Assembly: GCA_013368445.1 (NCBI GenBank)
Contig: JAACJO010000003.1
Span: 806,001-870,000, forward strand
Source: Leucocoprinus leucothites
Taxonomy: Eukaryota; Basidiomycota; Agaricomycetes; Agaricales; Agaricaceae
DNA length: 64,000 nucleotides
Direction of reading: 5' to 3'
The notes under the pieces are model-generated. The model saw nothing but the letters and a program-made list of their open reading frames with translations, was not told the origin of the DNA and did not search any database. Positions 45,301 to 57,300 of the stretch are shown piece by piece (position 1 is the stretch's first letter; each line of letters starts with the position of its first letter). The position numbers were made by a program, and so were the translations under genes.

Positions 45301-46003
45301 TTGCATACAACAATGTGCCCAGTGCTACCACTGGAATTTCACCCTTCTTTGCCAACAAGGGTTGTCACCCTAACATTACAATCTATCCTGAATGCAATAT
45401 TGCATTGGCTTGCACATGCAACTTTGCAGTCGACCTCGACAAATTATGCACTACTCTCAAAGCTGAGATAGCCACTGCTCAAGAATGCTACCAACGATCC
45501 ACTGATGCATGTCAGTTACCAGCTCCAGAGTTCAAAGTCGGCCAGAAAGTTTTTGTGAAAGCTCAATTCTTCCACACTACCCATCCATCCAAAAAGCTTT
45601 CCAAAAAATATCTCAGTCCATATGAAATTATCACTCAACCTAGCTCTCACTTGTTCACCCTTCGCCTTCCAGATTCCATGCACACTGTTCATCCTGTCTT
45701 CCACATTTCCATGCTTGAGCTGACCACACCCAATCTATTTGCTGACCACACAGAACTGGCTCCTGCTCCCATTGTCATTGATGGCGAACCAGAGTATGAG
45801 ATCACCTGCATTGTAGACTCGAAGATTGATTGATGTCATGCATGCAAACTTCTTTACAAAGTCATCTGGTTGGGATATGAAGATACTAACAAAGAATCTT
45901 TGTGGCTACCTGCTACTGAACTTACACACACAGCTGAACTTCTTTCTGACTTCCATTCTGCTTACCCTGACAAGCCTGGCCCACTTCCTTTATCCTAGAC
46001 TTC
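42343..46003 (+). pseudogene. Gypsy element 2 pol
   Basis: Protease with [13 protein letters not shown] (42343-42729), RT (42730-44300) with the palm box YLVN at 43597-43608 instead of YLDD, RNase H with ETDASDYALAAIL (about 44030-44300), integrase (about 44640-45760) with Asn at 45102-45104 in place of the second catalytic Asp, and the chromodomain (about 45777-46003). Sequence and stop codons match element 1. Confidence 0.85.
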
Positions 46004-46240
46004 ATCTCGGCTACATACTTTTCTCATTTCCTTACTTATCATTTTGTTTTCACTTACACCCAATAGCCTCATCTCTCTCTCATCCTTTTTCTTACTTTGG
46101 ATTTCTCCTTACATCTTGTCCCAAGAAAAATACCATGCAAATTTTAACAAAGTCCAAAAATATGAGATATACATTATGTGACAAGCAGACAGAACTCATG
46201 ACAAATATGCAGGCCAAGGGGAAGGATCAGAGGAGACAAC

Positions 46241-47498
46241 CTACTTACTACTGTTTTCACCCTCATCCTCTCCCTCACCTTCCTCCTCTCCAGCCTCTCC
46301 CTCATTCCCAGACCCAGCATCCAATGTCTCTGGCACAGTTTTCTTCTTAGCAGCCAATTTGGCATCCAACTCTGCCCGTGCCTTTTCATGTGCCTCATTG
46401 TCCATCACCTTGTCATCCAGGACAAGCCGGTCATAGAACTCTTCAAAGTCCTTGGCTAGCCCGTCCACAACCTTGGTCTAGGATCAGATACTTGACAATA
46501 CTGCCAAGTGCTGTGTCCCCAACTCAGCTCAAATTCCCTTTAACTCCTTCAGGATAGCTGATTGCATGGCCTAGGTCTTCCTCTGCTTGACAATGAGCTT
46601 GTATGTTTGCTCATGAGGCTGTTTGTCAGCCTCTGTTGGAACCGCACACTTCTGCTTTGAAGTGTGGCATGGCTCGCACATATACTTGCCACTGTGGATG
46701 TTCTCAATTGATCAGCTGACCTGGGAAATCAGGAGTTACTCACATGTCACTCTGCTTGGTACAGTTCTTGCCCAAATGCAAGCACCACCCATACTTGTTA
46801 TCTCCACCCATCTTTATCTTCCCTTCCTTGGCATCATAGTTTCCTCATTTGCAGAGGATGGCAGTTTCATCTCTTCCATCTCTAGCCAAACCTGAGCTGG
46901 GCATCCATAGCAGGTTGTCATCTTGATCATCCAACTCTGTGAGTTGGTACTTGGAGGGGCCAGTGGCCACACTCCATTGGATTACCCTGGCAGTCTCAGT
47001 CGGCCCACTCATTGGTTTTGCACAAGGCTTTTGAGCCCTGGTCCCTGCCTTTGCATTTTCCATTGTTTTCACTTTCTTTGCCAGACTCTCCATGATCTCG
47101 ACTTCTATCTCCATTGCTCTCTTCTTTCCCCTCCCTTTCTCCTTCTCCTGTCTTTTCTTCTCCTTCTTCTCAGCCTCCAGCCAAATCCATTCCACAAGTT
47201 CAGCCTCTTCCTTCTCTTTTTGTAGCTGCTCTGCTTCCTTGGCCTCCTTCCTCTTCTTCTTAGCTTCCTCTGCCTCTTTCTGTTTCTTCTCTGCCATCTT
47301 CCTCTGCAACTCTTCTTTTCTCTTCTGTTGTTCCTCCTCCTCGTGTTTCTTTTTCTTGGTCTCCTCAGCCTCTTGCTTCTTCCATTCTTCTTCTTTGGCT
47401 GCCTTCCAATCATCCTCTTCTTCCAGTTTGTGCAACTCATTCTCCAAGTCGCTATCACTCAACAGGTCAGATCTGTAGGTCATGGAGCTGGGCATCAT
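46241..47498 (-). pseudogene. Antisense coiled-coil/Zn(II)2Cys6 gene in element 2
   Basis: Inverted copy of 27370-28627 with one noticed base difference (Thr for Met in an overlapping frame, silent or near-silent in the main frame). The same intron, the same stops and the same lost first cysteine are present. It is transcribed against gag-pol if active. Confidence 0.75.
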
Positions 47499-47598
47499 GG
47501 TAGCATTAAGGGATTAAGTTGTGAGAAAGCTTAATTTTTTCCTCAGAGCAGAATTTATATGGAGTTTGAATTGGTTCCCATGATCAAGTCACATGACT

Positions 47599-49224
47599 TA
47601 GACAATTTTTTGTACTTTCTTACTTACCATTTTGTTTCTACTTACACCCAATAGCCTCATCTCCCTTGAATCCTTTTTCTTATTTCGGATGTTCTATTTC
47701 CACCTTTAATCCCCAAGAAAAACCAAATTCATTTTCCACAAAGTCCAACACCAGAAGTACAAAATAGGATATGCAACAAAAATACAATTGTGATCAAGAA
47801 GCCAAGCCAAGTGGGAGGAGCAGAAGGGACGAGACAACTACTTACTCCCATTTTCACCCTCATCCTCTTCCTCACCTTCCTCCTCTCCAGCCTCTCCCTC
47901 ACCCCCAGACCCAGCATCTGATGTCTCTGGCATGGTTTTCTTCTTAGTGGCCAATTTGGCATCCAACTCTGCCCATGCCTTTTCATGCACCTCATCATCC
48001 ATCACCTTGTCATCCAGGACAAGCCAGTCATAGAACTCTTCAAAGTTCTTGGCCAGCCCATCCACAACCTTGGTCTGGGACCAGATACTTGACACCATTG
48101 CCAAGTGCTGAGTTCCCAACTTGGCCCAGATCCCCTTCAGCTCCTTCAGGGTAGCCGATTGTACAGTCGGGGTCTTCCTTTGCTTGACGATGAGCTTGTA
48201 CATTTGCTCATGAGGCTGTTTGTCAGCCTCTGTTGGAACTGCACACTTCTGCTTTGAAGTGTGGCATGGCTTGCACATGTACTTACCCCTGTGGTAGTTG
48301 TCAGTTGCTCAGCCAAATTGAGAAATTGGGAGTCACTCACATGTCACTTTGTTTGGTGCAGTTCTTGCCCAAACGCAAGCACTGCCCACACTCATTATCT
48401 CCACCCATCTTTATCTTTCCTCCCTTGGCATTGTAGTTTCCGCATTTTTGTAGGGCAGTGGTTTTGTCTCTTCCATTCCCAGCCAAACCTGAGCTGGGCA
48501 TCCACAGTGGGTCATTGTCCTGATCATCCAGCTCTGTAAGTTGATACTTGGAGGGACCAGTGGCCACACTCCATTGAATTAACCTAGCTGTATTAGCTGG
48601 CCCGCTCATCGGTTTTGCACAAGGCTTTTGAACCCCATTTCCCACCTTCGCATTTTCTGTCATTTTCTTCTTCTTTGCCAGACTCTCTACTATCTCCACT
48701 TCCACCTCCATCGCTGTCCTCTTCCCTTTGCCCTTCTCTTTCTCTTGTCTTTCCTTTTCCTTCTTTTCAGCCTCTAGCCATATCTGCTCCATGAGCTTGG
48801 CCTCCTCCTTCTCCCTTTGCAGCTGTGCAGCATCTTCAGCCTCTTTCCTCTTACTCTCTGCCTCTTCCACCTCTCGACGTTTCTTCTCAACCATTTTCTT
48901 CCTCAGCTCTTCCTTCCTCTGTTACTGCTCTTCCTCTGTTTGCTTCTTTTTTGTGGCTTCCTCAGCCTCTCTCCTTTTGTGATCCTCCTCCTTGGCTGCT
49001 TGACAAGCATCCTCTTCCTCCATCTTGCGAAGTTCCTCCTCCAGGTTGTTGTTGGATATTGGGTTGGAACCTTGGGTGGTGGAAGTAGGCACTATGGTAG
49101 TATTAGAGGATTAAGTTGTGAGAAAGCTTAATTTTTTCCTCAGAGCAGAATTTATATGGAGTTTGAATTGGTTCCCATGATCAAGTCACATGGCTTCGAG
49201 GGCTCAGCCCTAAGGGGGGAATAC
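47599..49224 (+). mobile_element. Gypsy element 3, 3' interior segment
   Basis: Starts abruptly in the spacer downstream of the chromodomain (a tract also seen, diverged, at 46010-46110) and runs through the antisense gene and the polypurine tract CCTAAGGGGGGAATAC to the LTR at 49225. It supplies the 3' end to element 2, making a chimera with two successive antisense genes. Confidence 0.8.
47838..49095 (-). pseudogene. Antisense coiled-coil/Zn(II)2Cys6 gene in element 3, best-preserved copy
   Basis: Exon 1 (about 49095-48342) encodes an N-terminal acidic segment (NNNLEEELRKMEEED), a long Lys/Glu/Arg coiled coil, VQKPCAKPMSGPANTARLIQ and WSVATGPSKYQLTELDD, and the first half of the metal array, CGQCLRLGKNC. 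The intron has GTGAGT and CCACAG borders. Exon 2 gives KYMCKPCHTSKQKC, a conserved VVDGLAKNFEEFYDWLVLDD region, and an acidic Glu/Gly tail ending at 47838. After splicing the cysteines are spaced CX2CX6CX10CX2CX6C, which fits the Zn(II)2Cys6 rule. Only two defects are seen: an ATA at the expected start and one stop in the coiled coil (near 48921). No database family was checked. Confidence 0.75.
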
Positions 49225-49785
49225 TGTTATGAGCTGATCCTCAAGAATAGCTGATGGTTTGAACTTGGTATTATTTTCATGATTTCCTATCCATTTTCAC
49301 ATATTGGTTACTTTGGTTTTTATCAGCCTTTCACCTTCGGACTTATTCTGACATCTTCTACTTCATTAATTCATACTGCCTTGTTGAAACTTTCTGACAA
49401 CCATTTAATAGTAAATTTTCTATCTTCTAGCCTTGTAAAATTTGTGGACTCCACTTTGATTATTTCTCCATTTACTACTTTGCTTGTTTTCCTTATCCAA
49501 TCCTATATTCCACATCGTATATAAGTAGCATGACTTTGTACTTGAAATCCTCAGTCTGATAATCAACTTAGCGATATGCTAGTGTTCTCTCTGCTCTCTA
49601 TTCATCCTCTACTCTTTTCCCTTGTCTGAAATCTGGGTCAAGCATCAGTAGTCAGTATAACACATAAGTTGAGGCCACAACCCGCTCCCATGTTGAGCAA
49701 CTGGCTCCTGCCTTACCTCTGTCCCACCTCTGTCCATCTGGTCCAAGACGTCAGCTTTCTACCCATAGTGTTTGTGTGCTTAACA
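49225..49785 (+). repeat. 3' LTR of Gypsy element 3
   Basis: 561 bp, TGTTATGAGCTGATCC to GTGCTTAACA, directly after the polypurine tract. It contains a likely TATA element (CGTATATAAGTAG near 49516). Confidence 0.9.
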
Positions 49786-50284
49786 TGGTCATAGACCATT
49801 AAAGAATTGGAAAACACCTTTTGAGAAAGAACATCACTGGGAGATTCATATAAGTTCAGAGTGTGAAGAAGTCTGGAAAAGACTTAAAAGCTGTATATTA
49901 CATCTAGTATCCAGGGGTGGTACTAGTCAGTGTTAGTTGTATTGTGATAGTGCCAAGTGTTAGTGAAGGTGACAATTCACAAATATCAGTCTATTACACT
50001 TCTGCATTCTAAGGGACTTCTAGTTGTACAGCATCGCATAACAAGGATCATTGAGTACCTTTCGCAAACTGGTCATTCTAGTACAAAACTGGTCTACCAA
50101 CAATTTCCATTATCTATCATTATCAACCTTTGCACTTTCACAAAACATCCTTCTTTATTGATTAACCTCCCATGAACTTGCATTGAGTTTAGGAGTGTTG
50201 GTCGTTATTGCTATTAACATTACCTATCATTCACTATCTGACTACATTCCCTTTATTATCTTAACAATCACATTTCTGCCTCTT
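49786..50284. other. Unclassified sequence between Gypsy elements 3 and 4
   Basis: About 500 bp of AT-rich sequence with no recognised frame or repeat. It is the flank of the element 3 LTR and the border of the truncated element 4. Confidence 0.4.
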
Positions 50285-51373
50285 CAGCACAAGGAGGAGG
50301 AACAGCAAAAAAGGAAGGATGAACTGCAGAAGAAAATGGCTGAGAAGAAACAGAGAGAAGCAGAGGAAGCAGAGAAGAAAAAGAGGGAGGCCAAAGAAGT
50401 GGAGCAGTTGCAAAGGGAATGAGAGGAAGCTGAGCTCACAGAATAGATTCAGCTCAAGGCCGAGAAGACAGAGAAGGAAAGACAGGAGAAGGAGAAAGGG
50501 AAGGGAAAGAGAGAGTAATGGAGGTAGAAGTCAAGATTGTGGAGAGTCCAGTGAAGAAAATGAAAACAATGGAAAGTGCAAAGGCAGGGACTGGGGCTTG
50601 AAAGCCTTGTGCAAAACTGATAAGCAGGCCAGCTGAGATGGCCAGGGTAATTCAATGGAGTGTGGCCACTGGTCCCTCCAAGTATTAACTTATGGGGTTG
50701 GATGATCAAGATGACAATCTGTTGTGGACACCTGGCTCAGGTTTGGCTGGAGATGGAAGAGACAAGACTGCCACCCTCCAAAAATGCGGAAACTATGACA
50801 CCAAGGGAGGGAAGATAAAGATGGGTGGAGACAATGAGTGCAGGCAGTGCTTGTGTTTGGGCAAGAACTGCACCAAGCAAAGTAACACATGAGTAACTCC
50901 CAATTTCTCAGGTCAGCTGATCAACTGACAACATCCACAGCAGCAAGTACATGTGTGGGCCATGCCACACTTCAAAGCAGAAGTGTGAAGTTCCAATAGA
51001 GGCTGATAAACAGCCTCATGAGCAAACATACAAGCTCATTGTCAAACAGAGGAAGACCCAGGCTGTGCAATCAGCTATCCTGAAGGAGTTGAAGGGAATT
51101 CAAGCTGAGTTGGGGATGTGGCACTTGGCAGTGTTGTCAAGTATCCAATCCCAGACCAAGGTTGTGGATGGGCTGGCCAAGGACTTTGAAGAGTTCTACA
51201 ACCAACTTGTCCTGGATGACAAAGTGATGGATGATGAGGTGCATGAAAAGGCACAGGCAGAGTTGGACACAAGATTGGCTGCTAAAAAGAAAACTGTGCC
51301 AGAGAAGTCAGATGCTGGGTCTGGAGATGAGGGAGAGGCAGGAAGTTATCTCAGCTTTGAGAGTAGTGTGTAA
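50285..51373 (+). pseudogene. Antisense coiled-coil/Zn(II)2Cys6 gene in element 4
   Basis: Starts inside the coiled coil (HKEEEQQKRKDELQKKM). The first half of the metal array is intact (CRQCLCLGKNC), and exon 2 has KYMCGPCHTSKQKC, a Lys/Gln linker, VVDGLAKDFEEFYNQLVLDD and SDAGSGDEGEAG. The intron donor reads GAGTAA instead of GTGAGT or GTGAGTAA, so splicing would fail. The tail is cut by the deletion that fuses it to integrase sequence. Confidence 0.7.
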
Positions 51374-54300
51374 TTCATTGAGGTTGACTGTGAAGTTGCA
51401 TGCATGAGCTGATGCAATATTGTATTCAGGATGGACTGTAATACTAGGGTGATAACCCTTGTTGGTGAAAAAGGGTGAAATTTGGGTGGTAGCATTGGGC
51501 ATGTTGTTGTATGCAAATTCTGTGAGTGGGAGGAGGTCAGACCAGTTGTCCTGCTGATAGTTGCAGTAAATGAAAAGATATTGCTCTAGCATCTGGTTAG
51601 TTCATTCTGTCTGTCTGTCACCTTTGGGATGATAACCAGATGTGAAGTGAAGACACATGTCCAGAGCTGTGCCAAGGGAATGGAAGAAGTGTGAGACAAA
51701 CTCTGAACTGTGATCAGAAGTGACATGAGAAGGAACACCATGCTTAGAGAATACATGAATAATGAATAAGTGTGCCAGTTCTGCAGAAGTGATAGTGTCA
51801 TGAGTCAGAATGAATACAGCCTGTTTCAAGAGTTGGTCAATGATAACAAGGATGGTATTAAAGCCAGAGGAGGAAGGGAGTTTCTCGATGAAGTCCATTG
51901 AAATTGATTTCCAAGGGCATTCAGGAATGGGGGAGTTGCTTGAGGTTACCATACAGCTTATGGTCTTGAGACTTGGATCACATGCAGGTAATGCAGGATT
52001 TACAGAAAGCCTTGACCTGAGATTGGATATCAGGCCAGGTGTACTTGCATCAGATGAGTTTGAGGGTCTTGTTCTGACTGAAATGGCCAGAAAGGATGTG
52101 ATTGTGTTTGTATTGTAGAACTCTGAGTCAAAGATTGTTGATGTCAGATACATAGATCCTGTCATCAAGCTGAAGGAAACCAGTGAAATTAACCAACTAG
52201 CAGCCTTCAGAATGAGTGATATGAGTAGATGCAATCGGATCTAGAGGAAGCAAAGTAAGGATATCAGAATGAAGTTTCTTGAGATCTAGTATGGTGGCAG
52301 TGCAAAGGGAAGGAGTGGAAAAATAAGTAGCTTGAACTGAAGCCGATAACTGTTCATGTGAAAATACTGGATGGAAATTATGAGGATTGACCAAAGTGTA
52401 GCCATTATTCCCCCTTTATGGTAGATGTCCCATTGTCTAGTGAGAGTGTCAGGCTTGGTTCCAAGGTGGCCAGGTTGGAAATGGATGATAAGATTGAACT
52501 GTGATATAAACTCAGACCAACGAGCCTGTCAATGAGTTAGGATCTTTATAGTGCAGAAGTATTCCAGATTTTTGTGATCAGTAACAATGTCAATAGGAAG
52601 TGAGGCTCTTTCAAGGTAATGCCACCAGATGTGGAAAGCCTTGAAGATAGCAAGGAGCTCTTTGTTGTGAGTATCATAGTTTAACTTGGCCATGTTGAAG
52701 GTGTGGGAGTGGAATGCTATTGGGTGAACTTCATTGTTGTCTGCAACAATGGAAAGGATGGCAGCAAGTGCATAATCAGAAACATCAGTCTCAATGATGA
52801 TCTGAGTGTTGGGTATCCAGTGAGTGAGAATAGGAGCAGTGGTGAATACTTCTTTGAGGGAGTTAAAGGCTTCACAACATCATTTGTCAAAGTTCCACCT
52901 AGATGCTTTTCAGGTGAGGTATGTAAGCAGGACAATGATATTGGAATAGTTGTAGATGAAGTGTCAATAGAAATTGGTGAAACCAAGAAAAGACTGTATG
53001 TCTTTGACTTTCTTTGGTTCAGGCCACTCCTAGATAATTTTGATCTTGTCTTCCAACATTTTGAGACTGGCTGGTGAGAGGATATACCTGAGGTATTTGA
53101 TGGAATTGGAATGGAACTCGCATTTTTCTACTTTAGCATATAGGCCATGCTTGTGGAGCTGCTTGAGGACATCTCAAACATGTTTCTTGTGTATGTCAAG
53201 GTCTTCAGAGTAGATAAGGATGTTATTGAGATAGAGTGTGACACAGACATTGAGGAGGTTGGAAAAGATGTTATTCATGAACCACTGGAAGGCTGTGGGT
53301 GCATTGGTGAGTCCAAAAGGCATAACTATCTATTCAAAAGATCCATAGTGGGTCCTGAAAGCTGTTTTCCATTTGCCTCCTTCAGTGATCTGAATGAGGT
53401 GATAAGTGTGTCAAAGGTCTATCTTGGTATAGATGCAGGTTTTGTGAGGGGAGTCAAGTAGGTCAGAGATGAGCAGGAGCAGGTAGCAATCCTTCTTGGT
53501 GATGTGATTAAGGCCACAGAAATTGACACAAAGTTATAATGAACCATCTTTCTTTTGAATGAAGAGAACAGGTGCACTGTGAGGTGAGGAAGTGGGGTGG
53601 ATAAATCCAATAGATAAGTGTTCATCAATAAATTCACAGAGCAACTCAAGCTCAGATAGAGATAATGAATAGATAGTGCCAATAGGAGGTTGAGCACCCT
53701 CTTCAATATTGATTTTGAAATCATAAGGCTGTCAGCGTTGTGATGTGAAAACCGAAAATAAACAGGGAATATTAATATTTTCACAATTTCACACTTAGTA
53801 TTATAAAAAGAATAATGCTATGCCTAAGAGCTCTATAGTGCATTAGCAGTGTAGCTACAAAGCTACTTACCAAGAAGTAATACAGTCAACCAATATGGCA
53901 GGCAAGACTGGTAATCTAGTACAGCTGTCCACTGTTGTGAACCATTCTGGGGATTCAGACCCTCGACTTCAGTACACCACATCACTGAATTACTGCTTTG
54001 GGACTTGAGGGAAACCTCCACACTGAGAACAATCCAAATGATCTAAAAATAAGGACCAAGGTCTAGAACCAGATCAGAAGGATCAACAGACTGGTTAACA
54101 GACAATGATCCATGTTTTCCACATGTACAAGACAGGAACCTAGCTACCCTGCTGCTTAGCTACATCATTTCCACACTGTTCAACTGTACTGGCAAAGCAA
54201 ACCGATGGTTGCACTGATGTGGCAAAGGTCCATTGGATAAAGAAAATAGCACAGCCAAAATGATTATCCATGATTAATAAAGGTTTAATGAAAGAAACTC

Positions 54301-57300
54301 ACATGGCAGCTATTCTACTACCCACATGACAACCTAGCAATTGAATGGACCTGCTGGTTGGCATCGCATCGTAAAAGTATACCCAGTTGAATCCAGGACA
54401 ATTCAGTCATTTTCTATTAGTCAATTTTGAGTCATACCTATTTCTTTCTAGAATATTTCATCTATTTTTGTATCTCTCAAATAATATAAAAAGGGCCTGA
54501 CAGCATGTGGATAGGCAAGGAAACCTATGCCTCCGTAGTGCTATAGGGTGTGCAGACCACAAACTAAGCATTTTCGAGTGAATAAGTGATCAACCTTCTA
54601 AGAGAACTCTAATAGGAAAGACTTCTACTAGTTGATCTAAGAAATATTCTAAGATGTCTCAAGTTTGATCTAGTGTCACAGCAAATTAGCTACCAAGCTA
54701 AGAGGGCTTGTAGTTAAAGCATATCGACTACACCAGTGCCAGTGTGTGACTGAGTGGGTGATTATAGACAAGGTCCAGTTGACCTTAGAGAGAAACAGAG
54801 ACAGCCTCAGGATAAAAGATATTAGTCATAGAAGTCAACTAAGTGTCACAAACTGCACACTTAGTCAGGATCCTAGTACTGTGTTCGAGAATTTCCCAAA
54901 GTAAATAAAACAGTATTTAGTTTCATTCCACATTTCACATTATTCAGCAGTAGCTACATAAATCCTCATCTATTTCCCATACTTCCCCTCAAATTCATTA
55001 GAGGTTACATTCTAGCTACCTAGCTAGTACTATACTTGATGTTATATCCATATGTCAATGAGCCTCTACAGTGTGAGCTTTGCTGAACACATTGGTGAAT
55101 TCATGATATTTGTCAGGCACTTTAGAAAGGTCCATTGACTTGTCGGAAACCCAAGCTGAGTTGGTGGAAGTGAAAGGCAAGCTGAGATTGAGGCAGAAGT
55201 TTACTGAACCAGGAAGGTGCAAAGTGCAAATGTATGCAGCAGTGTTAATGATAGAAATGCAGGGAGCTGTTGCAATACCAGAAGTAGACATAGAAGTCCC
55301 AGAGGATGGTGAATTCAGAGGAGGAGTGTCAGCCATTGGGCTAGAAGCAGGTGACAGTGTAGGAGCTGCTGCAGGAGCAGATGTGATGCAGGCAGAAGGG
55401 GTGAGATTATCCTGCAAATGCAATCAGAAAGATATACCCAGTCAATCAACAGATTGTAGCAGGTGAGCCAGTTGTATCCTAATACCACAGAGCAGGAAGA
55501 ATCAAGCTGAGTGATGTAGAAGTCAATAGTCATAAATTCACCAGTAGAGAATGTAACAGGCAGATTCACAAGTTCAGTAATGTAACTATTTGATGATCTG
55601 TCAAGTAGGTGAAGCTCAATAGGAGGTAAAGGTGAGGTCAAAAGACAGTGAGTGTAGATGAAATCAGAATCTATGAAGCAATGACTCAAGCCAGAATCGA
55701 TGAGAGCACAAAACAGTATCTGTTGAATATTATTGGATGAACAAATGAGAGAAGAAGTGAGGGAAGTGATAAGGGAATTCAGGTCAGAAAGAGTGGATGC
55801 ATTGAGGTGGAGGAGACTCTCTGGTGCACAGATGAGCCCAATGTGACCCCCAGTCTGTGCAGAGTCCTGAGGGTCACCCTCTATTTTTTCAGACTCTTTT
55901 TTGAGTTCTTGGGTAGAGCTGCTTTGACCTTGTGGATCTTTGCCCAATTTTGTTTCTTGTGGCAATTTTTGACCTTGTGGCCTTTGCTGCTGCAGAATAG
56001 ACAGAGATCTTTGTTGAGGCATTGTTTCCACTCCTTGGGTATCAGTTTGCTATTTTGGCCAATTTTGCTAGAGAGGTTGAATTTTGGTGTAGGGCATTGG
56101 GTACTAGATGTGGATGGAGCAGGGGTGTTGGATTTGGTAGTCAGAGCCTGCAACTAGTTGCAGTTGTTGTTGTTGCTGCTGTTACTGTTGTTATCTTGAT
56201 TATTATTGTTGTTATTGCCAGGTTGAGACTGACCACATGGTGGATTTGGGTTGGCAGTGCTGGAAGTCAAGGGTTTGTTGGGCTGTTTCTGACTTAGGGA
56301 ATCAGCAGCATCCTTTTCTGCAGCATGGGCACAAACTCATTCACAGTCATGCTCCCAGTAGCATCCATCATAAACAATGGCCAAATGATGCATTTCCTTG
56401 AATGTAGTAGGTTTGCCCTGCTCACAGGTACTGAGAGGGTCTTGGGTGCAGTTTAGAAGTCCCTTGTAGTAACAATGGCAGAGGACCTCATCATTCCAAC
56501 TGAGTTGGGAGGTGTGTTTGAGGAACTCTATGTTGTAGGTGGCAATCTTGTCACCTGGTTTCATACAAAGGGTATTGAGCATCTCAGCTGCTTCTCTCTT
56601 TAGGTTGGCAATACCAAAATGTGTACTGAGCTTGTGGATGAATGCATTCCAATTGTTGAACCAGTCATGGAAGACACCCTGTTCTTCCTGAGTGAGGCCA
56701 ACCTTGAATCAGTCAAGTGTGACACCAGTGAGGTAGGTCATGGCAAAATTGACTTTTTGATTGTCATGCTGGAATTGTGTGGGTTGGCTCAGAAATAGAG
56801 ATGGTATTGGATTAGGAAGATGTTGAGTTTCTCAGGGTCAGAGCCACTAAAAGTGTCTAGGAGGCAAGCCTTATTGACACAAGTCTGGTTGGCTTGTGCA
56901 GCTGCTTGGTGATCAAGATTGTCAGCAAGCCTACCCAGAGCATTGGCTAGATGATTGTTGTTGGGATCCTGTCAGGGAGCTCAGGGATGAGGTGCCTGTC
57001 AAGGAGGAAGAGGCTCATCATCAGAAGAGTGAGAAGGGTCTTCAGGATCATTGTTATCAGGGTCACCAAGACCACTGGGAGAGCTATTATAAATGGGTTC
57101 ATTGTCTTCATCATTGCTGTCATGGCCCATAGATTGATTATCAGCATAGTCTGGACTATCAGAGTTACCTGGTTCCAAGGGGTTGGATGGATCTCTGTCA
57201 GATGGCAGACTGCCTGGTGGGGCCAGAGTTCTGTGAGGACAGATATTTCAAAAGCAATAAGAAGGCAGTTGAGGAGAGCTAGCAGAGTGAGGAGTTTCTG

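Larger units (their letters stand above)
40556..47598 (+). mobile_element. Ty3/Gypsy chromovirus element 2, interior with partial 5' LTR
   Basis: Plus-strand element with only the last 75 bp or so of its 5' LTR (ending CTTAACA at 40630), then the leader, gag, pol and antisense gene. From 40678 to 47598 it is a near-exact inverted copy of element 1. Its own 3' LTR is missing; at 47599 the sequence switches to the 3' part of another family member (element 3). It shares the defects of element 1, so it cannot be the autonomous source of a new insertion. Confidence 0.85.
40678..47598 (-). repeat. Arm 2 of a 6.92-kb near-perfect inverted repeat
   Basis: Partner of 27270-34190; the symmetry centre is near 37434, inside the Tc1 element. 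The 47 bases between the LTR end and 40678 already differ from element 1 at three or more positions, in contrast to the interior. Confidence 0.9.

Noticed and set aside
49225..49785. Open frames inside LTRs (for example about 81 codons starting MISYPFSHIG)
   Set aside because: They recur in all LTR copies at the same place and change with LTR mutations; no protein motif and no independent evidence of coding.
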